Shown here piece after piece: positions 1 through 5,840 of a DNA stretch of 6,161 nucleotides. Below the pieces are notes generated by a model. The model was not told the DNA's origin. It made no database searches and saw nothing but the letters and a program-made list of their open reading frames with translations. The position numbers were made by a program, and so were the translations under genes. Source of the stretch: an uncultured Erysipelotrichaceae bacterium (GTDB lineage: Bacteria; Bacillota_I; Bacilli_A; Erysipelotrichales; Erysipelotrichaceae); assembly GCA_947575425.1 (NCBI GenBank), contig CANPNQ010000069.1, positions 1 to 6,161 on the forward strand, in the 5' to 3' direction. Within the stretch, counting starts at the first letter, position 1; each line of letters starts with the position of its first letter.

Positions 1-661
1 TTATGGACATCAGCGCTTCTACACAGCCATCGTTTAATTCCTCCTCACCACTCACAATGCACACCTGATATTTTCCATCAAAGCCGCGGATGATCAATGT
101 ACGGATGCCTTGTTTGCGATGATAATCATATGCCCTGCACCCATAATCATTCAATACCTTCAATACCTGCTTACGAATATGCTCCAGCCCTTCCTCATGG
201 ATGATACAATGGTTGATCTCCTGAAAATAATTGGAATTGGGCAGATACATTCCCGTTATCAGCTTGCCATTCACCGTTGCGCATGGCAGCTTGCATTGAT
301 TGCGATAAGCAAAAAGATCAGGACTTGGCTGTACCTGCTTGATCAAACGAGGATCCACCTGTGCATATTTGATCAAAGTTTGCTTTAACAGCTCCCGTTT
401 TTCCTCCAACTGTGCCTCATAGCGAGAAATCATCAAAGGACAACCGCCGCATTTATGCTGATAAGGACAATCTGCCTTGATGCGGTTTTTACTTTTGCTT
501 ACGATGCGATTCACCTTTCCATGCCAATAACGCTTCTGTCGTTGCGTGACTGTAATATCCACTTCCTCCTGAGGCAGTACTTGCGGTACAAATACCGGGG
601 TACGATCCACATAGCCGATGCCCTCCCCATTGATCCCCATTTTGATTATTTTAACTTTCAT
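1..661 (-). CDS. rlmD: 23S rRNA (uracil-5-)-methyltransferase, TrmA/RumA (RlmD) family, N-terminal part
   Basis: This reading frame is open from ATG at 661 to the left edge (220 codons, no stop), so the gene is cut by the window. Residues 1-56 look like a TRAM RNA-binding domain (GEGIGYVDRTPVFVP near 12-26). They are followed by an iron-sulphur motif C65-x5-C71-x2-C74 (DCPYQHKCGGCP) and a fourth Cys at 152 (NHCIIHE). These match the four [4Fe-4S] ligands of E. coli RumA (family knowledge). The SAM-binding catalytic domain must lie beyond the edge. The family methylates C5 of specific uridines in 23S rRNA in the cytoplasm. Bacillota often carry two paralogues (for example RlmCD/YefA), so the exact target (U747, U1939 or both) is open and the symbol is provisional. 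The start is supported by AAAGGA about 7 bases upstream. It lies 22 bases after the YihY/BrkB stop, probably in the same operon. Confidence 0.9.
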   Translation of the reverse strand, partial: MKVKIIKMGINGEGIGYVDRTPVFVPQVLPQEEVDITVTQRQKRYWHGKVNRIVSKSKNRIKADCPYQHKCGGCPLMISRYEAQLEEKRELLKQTLIKYAQVDPRLIKQVQPSPDLFAYRNQCKLPCATVNGKLITGMYLPNSNYFQEINHCIIHEEGLEHIRKQVLKVLNDYGCRAYDYHRKQGIRTLIIRGFDGKYQVCIVSGEEELNDGCVEALMSI

Positions 662-683
662 ACGTATATCCTTTCCCCGATTA

Positions 684-1535
684 CTATTTGCAATCGTGCG
701 TCACAAAAGGAAGCTTCTCATACAGACGATCGCAGAAACGATAATATCCGGCATGTTTCAAGGCCAGAGCTTCCTCCTTGCCATAGTTTTCCTCGCATAC
801 TAGATTCAACAAAAATCCGAGATATACGATGCTGGCAAATATATAAATCACTAGCAATAATGCCACAAGAGATGCCAAGGAACCGTAAATACGGTTATAT
901 GTGATCATCCGCTGAATTAAGATAAATGACAGATAAAACAATAAAATCACAGCGGTTGTCGAAAACAAACCGCCAATCAAGCCAAAGCTCATACTGCGCT
1001 TGCGAAACGACAAAGAGCGATACATCAGGGTAAATACCGGAACCATGATCAGCGCTGCAATCAATGGCAGTAAAGAGACATCCACAAAATGATAGACAAA
1101 GGTAGCAAACAGGATGCCCCCGATCAGCATCGCCACAAAAATGACAAACATCACAATCGATTGTATGCGGATCGCAAATTTTGCCACATCCACCTTTTCA
1201 TGACTTGCGCTGATCAACAAAAAGGAATTGATGCTTCGTGATGCCAGCCAAAAAGAAAAGCACAAGGTTGTAATCGCCGGCACAAAGCCATATTCCTTAT
1301 TCATAAATTCCATAAAGATCTCCTCAATCAACACCTGTATATCATTCGATAAATGGAGACTGCGAAACAGATCAATCACCACTTCGATATCCAAAAAGGT
1401 ACCCCATTTGAACATCGTCGCAAAGATGATCAAAGATGGTGCCAGTGACAGCAATAAGCCAAAAGCCAAAGAATAGACAAACAGATTTGCCTCCGGCGAT
1501 AAAAATTCCAATATGACATCCTTGATCTTATTCAC
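684..1535 (-). CDS. YihY/virulence factor BrkB family integral membrane protein
   Basis: A 283-residue polytopic protein of normal length for the YihY/BrkB family. Six hydrophobic segments can be seen at about residues 18-41, 84-104, 124-150, 154-172, 184-208 and 217-246. Family landmarks are the first helix with SLAFGLLLSLAPSL (22-35), the second with FWLASRSINSFLL (95-107), and the last with YGSLASLVALLLVIYIFA (217-234). The C-terminal tail of about 35 residues is charged and probably cytoplasmic. The biochemical role of the family is not settled: the older ribonuclease BN label was an error, and transport or envelope roles are only suggested. The start is GTG (stop TAG), chosen because AGAAGGTGAG lies just upstream and no in-frame ATG lies close by. 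The gene follows the DUF4358 lipoprotein by 46 bases and precedes the rRNA methyltransferase by 22, suggesting one transcript. Confidence 0.9.
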   Translation of the reverse strand: MNKIKDVILEFLSPEANLFVYSLAFGLLLSLAPSLIIFATMFKWGTFLDIEVVIDLFRSLHLSNDIQVLIEEIFMEFMNKEYGFVPAITTLCFSFWLASRSINSFLLISASHEKVDVAKFAIRIQSIVMFVIFVAMLIGGILFATFVYHFVDVSLLPLIAALIMVPVFTLMYRSLSFRKRSMSFGLIGGLFSTTAVILLFYLSFILIQRMITYNRIYGSLASLVALLLVIYIFASIVYLGFLLNLVCEENYGKEEALALKHAGYYRFCDRLYEKLPFVTHDCK

Positions 1536-1540
1536 ACACT

Positions 1541-1550
1541 CACCTTCTTT
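1541..1550 (-). promoter_or_regulatory. Ribosome binding site that fixes the GTG start of the YihY/BrkB gene
   Basis: The minus strand reads AAAGAAGGTGAGTGTGTGAAT. AGAAGGTGA matches the extended Shine-Dalgarno AGGAGGTGA with one mismatch and ends 4-5 bases before the GTG at 1535. No ATG, GTG or TTG in the same frame lies within the preceding 50 bases, so this site decides the start. Confidence 0.7.
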
Positions 1551-1581
1551 ATCTCTTATTTCTTCTAATAGTTCCTGATTT

Positions 1582-2109
1582 TCAGGCCAGTGAACTGATA
1601 TATTGTATCATGTTTGCGACATCTTGACTACATACAAAAAAGACATAATTCCCTGTTTCCACGACTTCACCCTGTTGGATCAAGGTATTCTGATAAGGCA
1701 ATGCTTCATATTCCGCCTTGCGCCTTTCCTGATACGCCTTTAACCGATCGACGACTTCCTTTTGCCTTCCCTCCACACAGTGAAAAACGACAATCTCTTC
1801 ACAGCTTGCATCAATCAGAGAGCGGCGGATCAATACCTCCTGATACAGATCCGCTTGAATCCCATAGATATCATCACAGTGATCCTCACTGATAGGATCC
1901 TGCAATACCTCCATTTGCCATGCGCCGGAGGCTATATGCTCATCAATCAGCGCAGATAATTGTGTCAAATCCAGATCCTCCTGCTCGATGGAGCCAAGCG
2001 ATGGGGCGCTGCATCCAAAAGCCAAGCACAGCATCATAAACAAGCATCCCAACCACAGCCATCGCTGGCTTCTTTTCTTTCTCCGATTTTCCAATGCCTT
2101 CCTATTCAT
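1582..2109 (-). CDS. DUF4358 domain-containing lipoprotein
   Basis: A 175-residue secreted lipoprotein. The N-terminus has a basic region (RKALENRRKKRSQR, 3-16), a hydrophobic core (about 17-31) and a lipobox-like LAFGC ending at Cys33. The -3 residue would be Ala and the -2 Phe, so the lipobox is imperfect but usable. The mature part fits DUF4358: an opening acidic stretch (DLDLTQLSALIDEHI), a central DIYGI (about 80-84), SCEEIVVFHC (about 102-111), a charged helix with RLKAYQERRKAEYEALP, and near the C-terminus GNYVFFVCSQD. This domain is common in Bacillota lipoproteins and has no known function that I can name. It probably sits on the outer face of the cytoplasmic membrane. The start ATG has a strong GGAGGAG site seven bases upstream. 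The gene shares eight bases with a possible small ORF upstream and is 46 bases from the membrane-protein gene downstream. Confidence 0.88.
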   Translation of the reverse strand: MNRKALENRRKKRSQRWLWLGCLFMMLCLAFGCSAPSLGSIEQEDLDLTQLSALIDEHIASGAWQMEVLQDPISEDHCDDIYGIQADLYQEVLIRRSLIDASCEEIVVFHCVEGRQKEVVDRLKAYQERRKAEYEALPYQNTLIQQGEVVETGNYVFFVCSQDVANMIQYISSLA

Positions 2110-2260
2110 TTCTGATCTCCTCCATATTCTTTATCCCATCTGATCCTGAAGCGGACGTCATGATCCTGTTACCCACAGCCATCACCGCAATCATTGCTTT
2201 TTTCATCCCTTCATCCAAATCTCCAATATTCCCTACGGTATTAACATATGGAAAAAACAT
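2102..2260 (-). CDS. Possible small protein, 52 residues, overlapping the lipoprotein start
   Basis: The minus strand is open from ATG at 2260 to TAG at 2102-2104, giving 52 residues. The translation begins MFFPYVNTVGNIGDLDEGMK and ends GIKNMEEIRNE. It is Met-rich in the middle (AMIAVMAVGNRIM, 22-34) with a short hydrophobic patch but no clear signal peptide or membrane helix. I do not recognise it. In favour of coding: it fills almost the whole 180-base gap, and its stop overlaps the lipoprotein start (ATGAATAG), an arrangement typical of translational coupling. Against: there is no Shine-Dalgarno before ATG 2260, which directly follows the terminator U-tract. An internal ATG at residue 19 has only a weak GAAGGG before it, and an opposite-strand frame is also open here. 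It may also be a remnant of a longer gene or a chance frame. Confidence 0.35.
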   Translation of the reverse strand: MFFPYVNTVGNIGDLDEGMKKAMIAVMAVGNRIMTSASGSDGIKNMEEIRNE

Positions 2261-2289
2261 AAAAAAAATAAGCATTTCGCTTATTTTTT
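2261..2289 (-). terminator. Rho-independent terminator of the pyrophosphatase-like gene
   Basis: On the minus strand AAAAAATAAGC pairs with GCTTATTTTTT across a GAAAT loop (11 base pairs, mostly A-T), and the 3' arm runs into a tract of eight T. The upstream arm overlaps the TAA stop of the pyrophosphatase-like gene (2288-2290). The A-tract on the other side makes it potentially bidirectional, but no plus-strand gene needs it. Confidence 0.8.
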
Positions 2290-2677
2290 AATCATTTTGC
2301 GCCCATTCGGGAACTTCATTCCCACGATGAATCAATATTGCTTTCTGAAATTCCGTCTGATTTAAGAATTGCAGGATCTCGTGTTCCTCTTCTTCATCAC
2401 AGCCGATTAACAGTTTAACCTCACAATCCTTTTTCAAAATATCCGCACTTACGACAATCGCCCCGATCTGATTTGTTTTCACGGATCCCTTGAATACATC
2501 AATCGGAGATTGATCACTGCCGGTAGTATCACTCAAATAACCGTAATCCACCGGATAGATCAGATTGGAATATTTATAATGCGCCGCATGACGCGGACGA
2601 TCAATCACCAGCTTAGAAGACAAAAACAGCGTATCTAACTTCTGCCAGAAAAAGGCGTTATTTTCTAGGTTTTGCAT
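2288..2677 (-). CDS. Short family I inorganic pyrophosphatase-like protein, catalytic site degenerate
   Basis: A 129-residue cytoplasmic protein with the core of family I (soluble) inorganic pyrophosphatases, which normally have about 165-220 residues and hydrolyse PPi to phosphate using Mg2+. Visible motifs are VIDRPR (24-29), IYPVDYGYL (40-48), the metal loop DQSPIDV (55-61, in place of the usual DGDPxDV) and a strand with D79 and D84, spaced like E. coli D97 and D102. D55 and D60 match E. coli D65 and D70. The position of D67, the proposed general base, is Ser57, the hairpin carrying E31 and R43 is absent, and the C-terminal Tyr-Lys pair is not evident. Similar short proteins of clostridia are annotated as pyrophosphatases, but activity is uncertain: it could be regulatory or act on another phosphate ester. 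The start has a perfect AGGAGG six bases upstream. It is a single-gene unit with its own promoter and terminator. Confidence 0.8.
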   Translation of the reverse strand: MQNLENNAFFWQKLDTLFLSSKLVIDRPRHAAHYKYSNLIYPVDYGYLSDTTGSDQSPIDVFKGSVKTNQIGAIVVSADILKKDCEVKLLIGCDEEEEHEILQFLNQTEFQKAILIHRGNEVPEWAQND

Positions 2678-2683
2678 CTTATT

Positions 2684-2688
2684 CCTCC
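2684..2688 (-). promoter_or_regulatory. Strong ribosome binding site of the pyrophosphatase-like gene
   Basis: The minus strand reads TAGGAGGAATAAGATG, an ideal GGAGG core with a six-base spacer. It supports ATG 2677 as the start, and efficient translation. Confidence 0.8.
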
Positions 2689-2814
2689 TACTTCATTCTC
2701 ATTTGCGCACTCACTTTTGCGCCTGCTTCATTTTATGCATCCGATATAGGAATCGTTACGCTTATCGCATCGCTATCCATTTTATGATCAGATGTTTCAA
2801 AGCATTGCCTTATT

Positions 2815-2843
2815 ATTATACTTGTTATGAAAGAAATTATCAA
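2815..2843 (-). promoter_or_regulatory. Sigma-A promoter of the pyrophosphatase-like gene
   Basis: The minus strand carries TTGATA (plus coordinates 2838-2843), a 17-base spacer, and a perfect TATAAT (2815-2820). Transcription should begin near 2808, leaving a leader of about 130 bases before ATG 2677. This is the best promoter match I found in the window. It lies downstream of the P-type ATPase terminator, consistent with an independent unit. Confidence 0.8.
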
Positions 2844-2980
2844 TCATTTCTTTTCCTTTTCATGATTATTTTCAGTTTTCTTTCACCCATGAGGCACTCC
2901 TATTTCCATTTGATAGAATGAAGTTCCAGTGATCTTCAGAAAGCTTGCCCTATATAAAAGAAGTATTCGACATGATCACG

Positions 2981-3012
2981 AAGAAAAAGCAGAGAACCAA
3001 AACGGTCTCTGC
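2981..3012 (-). terminator. Rho-independent terminator of the P-type ATPase gene
   Basis: The minus strand reads GCAGAGACC, loop GTTTT, GGTTCTCTGC, then TTTTTCTT. The stem has nine pairs with one bulged base and is GC-rich at its base. It starts one base after the TAA stop of the ATPase gene, so it should end the repressor-pump transcript and insulate the next unit. Confidence 0.85.
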
Positions 3013-3013
3013 C

Positions 3014-5596
3014 TTAGCTTTTCAGTTTATCTGCCGCCTTTAATGCACGCATGGAATTCAGCACTGCCAACAGGGTAACACCAACATCGGCGAATACCCC
3101 CATCCACATCGTGGACATTGCGAATACCGTCAGGATCAATACAGCAATTTTGACTCCCAAAGAGAAAATGATATTTTGCCATAATATACGTTTGGTTTTC
3201 TTAGCAATGCGAATAGCCTCCGCCAGTGCCTTGGGGTCATCCTTCATTAAGACGATATCCGCTGCCTCGATTGCCGCATCGGATCCGATTCCGCCCATCG
3301 CAACTCCCAAATCAGCGCGCGCCAATACCGGTGCATCGTTGATTCCGTCGCCGACAAATGCCAGCTTGCCATTCTTCTCCTTTGCCAATAATTCTTCCAG
3401 TTTTTCCACCTTATCCTGCGGTAACAGCTGACCATACACTTGATCCAAGCCAAGAGATTTTCCCACTGCCTCAGCGACCTCACTGCGATCTCCGCTTAAC
3501 ATCACGCACTGTGTCACTCCTTCTTGTTTCAAGGACGTAATGGCCCAAGCCGCAGTCGGTTTAATTTCATCATTGATCACAATATAGCCGAGATAGGCAT
3601 CCTGCTTTGCAATGTGTACAATCGTTCCCAAAGGAGTATAGCGCTCATAAGAAATGTGCTGTGCCTGCATGAGCTTATGATTTCCTAAATAATATAGCTC
3701 GCCATCCAAGCGTACCCGAATCCCGTTTCCTGCCAGCTCCTCATAATCGCTGATGCGGCTTTGATCGATTTCCTTATCATATGCCTGCATAATAGAACGG
3801 GCAATCGGATGGTTGGAATAGGCTTCTCCATAAGCCCCTAATTCCAGCAATGCATCCGCATCATGATTTACCGCCTTGATGCTTTCCACATGGAAAGCTC
3901 CTTTCGTCAGCGTTCCTGTTTTATCAAAAACTACGGTATCTACTTCACTCAGTGCTTCCAGATAATTTCCGCCCTTAATCAAAATACCTCTGCGCCCGGC
4001 ACCGCCGATGCCCGCAAATAACGCCAAGGGGATTGATACGACTAGCGCACAGGGACACGATACAACCAAGAAGGTGAGTGCACGATACAGCCAGTCATAA
4101 AACACAGCATCTGGCATCACTACCATAGGTACAAGCAGCAGTAGCAATGCCAAAGCAACTACCACAGGCGTATAGATACGAGCAAACTTGGTGATGAATT
4201 TCTCAATCGGTGCTTTGCGACTTCCGGCATTTTCCACTAATTCAAGAATACGGGATACGGTACTTTCCTGTAATTCCTTTGTGACTCGCACTTGGATCAC
4301 ACCGTTCAAATTCACACTGCCCGCAAGAATTTCATCCTCCACACTGACATCACGGGGCAAGCTTTCCCCTGTTAATGCGGAGGTATCCAAAGCGCTCTCC
4401 CCCTGAATCACCACGCCATCCAAGGCTACCCGCTCCCCTGCCCGGATGATGATCACATCATTGACATGGACATCCTTTGGAGCGATCCTTTCTTCCTTCC
4501 CATCCACAAGCAAATTGGCATACTCTGCTTTGATATCCATCAGATCCGCTATATTTTTCCGTGAGCGATTGACCGCATAGGCCTGACATAGTTCACCGAT
4601 TTCATAAAAGATCATGACCGCACAGCCCTCTCCCCATTCGCCGATCACAAATGCGCCGATTGACGCAAGGCTCATGAGGAAATTCTCATCAAATATCTCG
4701 CCATGCATTATATTGCGCAATGCTTTGAGAATGATTGGCGCACCGGAAAATAACAGCGCTCCCAACAACACCCAAAAGCCATATGCTTCATTGTTTTGTG
4801 TCAACAGCTCACCGATCAAAAACAGGATCAGCGCAAAGCCCAGCCGCACGAACTCCTTCTTTTGTGTGAAAGGAAGAATTTTATTTGCTTTACCTGTGTT
4901 ATTTCCCTCATACAACGATAAAACAACGCCCGGTTCAGCCGCCTCGGCGATTTTCTGTAAGCGTTCTACCAAATGCTCACCTTCTTCCTCATTGTCTGTT
5001 TTCACAAATAAGATGGAAGTAGAAAAATTCAATGCGGCAGCGCTGATATGATCCGCTTTTGCAATGGCATCCTCCACCTTTTGCGCACAACTGGCACAAT
5101 CTAGGTTGGCAACCTGCAATTTGATTGCATTATACAGGATTTGCTCCTTTTTTATATCCGGATGGACGCAATCACAGTGATCATGATGATGCTCGTGATG
5201 TTGGTGATCGTGACAAACATCATGAGAATGCGTATGCTCGTGGAGATGCTCATGATTGCACCGTACATATGATGCATCGCAATCACAAACCGCATGAGGA
5301 TGATCCACAGGCTTTTTCTGTCCATGCATATAAGAATGGGAGGAATCTGTCATAGTTTCCGTATTCTCATGACTTCCAATCTCCTGAATTGACACCTCCG
5401 GCTCCAGATCATGAATCAAAGCAATGATTTCATTTTTGATTCTATCTGCATCCCCCATTATCTTTGCATATAATTTCTTCGTCGCAAAACTAACACTTGC
5501 CTCCGTTACTCCCGGCAGCTTCTCCACTCTATGCTCAATCTTCGCTGCACAGTTGGCACAGTCCAGATCTTCCAGCAACAACCAGATTTCTTTCAT
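3014..5596 (-). CDS. cadA: Zn/Cd/Pb-exporting P1B-type ATPase with two HMA domains and a His/Cys-rich linker (CadA/ZntA type)
   Basis: An 860-residue inner-membrane pump that uses ATP to export soft divalent metals. Domains in order: HMA1 (1-70, DCANC with Cys13/Cys16), a linker at 76-145 with 20 His and 6 Cys, HMA2 (155-230, DCASC with Cys167/Cys170), four membrane helices (about 251-340), the actuator domain (TGES 409-412), helices 5-6 with the CPC metal site (514-516), the phosphorylation domain (DKTGT, Asp558), the nucleotide domain (HP at 596-597, SGDR 701-704, GDGINDAP 749-756), and helices 7-8. Lys816 and Asp837 in FADVG match the TM7 Lys and TM8 Asp of the Zn/Cd/Pb subgroup, and Asp precedes the first Cys of each HMA, unlike in copper pumps. 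At 860 residues it is longer than usual CadA/ZntA (about 700-730) because of the extra HMA and linker. The start has GGAGG seven bases upstream. An ArsR-family gene upstream points to metal-induced expression. Confidence 0.95.
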   Translation of the reverse strand: MKEIWLLLEDLDCANCAAKIEHRVEKLPGVTEASVSFATKKLYAKIMGDADRIKNEIIALIHDLEPEVSIQEIGSHENTETMTDSSHSYMHGQKKPVDHPHAVCDCDASYVRCNHEHLHEHTHSHDVCHDHQHHEHHHDHCDCVHPDIKKEQILYNAIKLQVANLDCASCAQKVEDAIAKADHISAAALNFSTSILFVKTDNEEEGEHLVERLQKIAEAAEPGVVLSLYEGNNTGKANKILPFTQKKEFVRLGFALILFLIGELLTQNNEAYGFWVLLGALLFSGAPIILKALRNIMHGEIFDENFLMSLASIGAFVIGEWGEGCAVMIFYEIGELCQAYAVNRSRKNIADLMDIKAEYANLLVDGKEERIAPKDVHVNDVIIIRAGERVALDGVVIQGESALDTSALTGESLPRDVSVEDEILAGSVNLNGVIQVRVTKELQESTVSRILELVENAGSRKAPIEKFITKFARIYTPVVVALALLLLLVPMVVMPDAVFYDWLYRALTFLVVSCPCALVVSIPLALFAGIGGAGRRGILIKGGNYLEALSEVDTVVFDKTGTLTKGAFHVESIKAVNHDADALLELGAYGEAYSNHPIARSIMQAYDKEIDQSRISDYEELAGNGIRVRLDGELYYLGNHKLMQAQHISYERYTPLGTIVHIAKQDAYLGYIVINDEIKPTAAWAITSLKQEGVTQCVMLSGDRSEVAEAVGKSLGLDQVYGQLLPQDKVEKLEELLAKEKNGKLAFVGDGINDAPVLARADLGVAMGGIGSDAAIEAADIVLMKDDPKALAEAIRIAKKTKRILWQNIIFSLGVKIAVLILTVFAMSTMWMGVFADVGVTLLAVLNSMRALKAADKLKS

Positions 5597-5603
5597 ATCA
5601 TTA

Positions 5604-5608
5604 CCTCC
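5604..5608 (-). promoter_or_regulatory. Ribosome binding site of the P-type ATPase gene
   Basis: The minus strand reads ACGGAGGTAATGATATG. The GGAGG core with a seven-base spacer supports ATG 5596 as the start of the pump and leaves HMA1 intact at the very N-terminus. Confidence 0.75.
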
Positions 5609-5786
5609 GTATCACTTTTGCTTTCTCCCATTTCTCTCTCAATATTCTCCTAGATTTCTCCCGTTGACAAAGAATTACCTTTTATTCTATGAGCCTTAGA
5701 CTTATCATATCATCCTTATTTCCCTATTCTCATTTTGATCATCCATCTGTAGAATGCAAAACACCACAGTCCATTTTTTCCTATAT

Positions 5787-5815
5787 ATTATATAATCGCA
5801 AACGGGTCATTCATC
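5787..5815 (-). promoter_or_regulatory. Weak candidate promoter upstream of the P-type ATPase
   Basis: There is a perfect TATAAT (5787-5792) inside an A/T-rich run, but the hexamer 17 bases upstream is GATGAA, a poor -35, and there is no TGn extension. It would need activation or MerR-like help to be efficient. It may simply be A/T-rich sequence. Confidence 0.25.
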
Positions 5816-5840
5816 CCATTATCATGAAAGCATCTCCCTA

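Larger units (their letters stand above)
2678..2980 (-). other. Intergenic region between the P-type ATPase and the pyrophosphatase-like gene
   Basis: About 300 bases with no gene of normal size. It holds the promoter at 2815-2843, a leader of about 130 bases with a small GCGCA/TGCGC hairpin (2705-2722), and the ribosome binding site. The upstream half (2844-2980) is A/T-rich. It contains a 16-codon ORF (2840-2890) with a good Shine-Dalgarno, and an imperfect inverted repeat, GAAGATC/GAACTTC. I recognise no riboswitch or known small RNA here. Confidence 0.6.
5597..5840 (-). other. Long spacer between the ArsR-family gene and the P-type ATPase gene
   Basis: This 244-base gap is long for a repressor-pump pair. 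The minus strand is purine-rich. It contains a TATAAT at 5787-5792 without a good -35 (GATGAA at 17 bases), so a separate pump promoter is possible but weak. Three copies of AGAATA lie here (plus-strand starts 5643, 5683, 5725), with a fourth at the end of the repressor gene (5842). An 11-codon ORF (5739-5774, MDCGVLHSTDG) follows an AGG site. I see no clear 12-2-12 ArsR/SmtB operator and no terminator, so read-through from the repressor gene is the simplest model. Confidence 0.5.

Noticed and set aside
455..904. 149-residue plus-strand open frame, and other plus-strand frames over the left genes
   Set aside because: It lies antisense to the rRNA methyltransferase and YihY/BrkB genes, whose minus-strand products match families clearly. 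The plus-strand translation resembles no protein and has no ribosome site.
1574..1586. CCTGA/TCAGG hairpin at the lipoprotein stop
   Set aside because: It has only five pairs with a three-base loop and no T-tract, so it is not a credible terminator. Transcription probably continues into the membrane-protein gene.
2141..2168. Direct repeat TGATCCTG twice, 20 bases apart
   Set aside because: Eight bases twice in a short region, inside a possible ORF, is weak evidence for an operator and fits no element I know.
2094..2291. 65-residue plus-strand frame with a hydrophobic centre in the lipoprotein upstream gap
   Set aside because: It is antisense to the small minus-strand ORF, ends in the terminator A/T-tract and has no ribosome site. 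Its hydrophobicity comes from complementing that sequence.
2718..2783. Short ORFs in the pyrophosphatase leader (for example MDSDAISVTIPISDA)
   Set aside because: They have no ribosome binding site, are interrupted by stops and show no sign of coding beyond chance.
3051..3431. Plus- and minus-strand frames of 60-145 residues inside the ATPase gene
   Set aside because: They are shadows of the ATPase frame. The products are low-complexity Ser/Pro-rich or Trp/Arg-rich translations without motifs.
5664..5693. Plus-strand TTGACA with TATGAG 18 bases downstream, a possible antisense promoter
   Set aside because: The -10 match is poor and nothing on the plus strand downstream looks like a gene. 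The frame at 5689-5874 is antisense to the repressor end.
5597..5840. A NiCo-type riboswitch in the repressor-pump gap
   Set aside because: Metal riboswitches occur upstream of pumps in such bacteria, but the conserved G-rich internal loops and four-way junction are not visible here.
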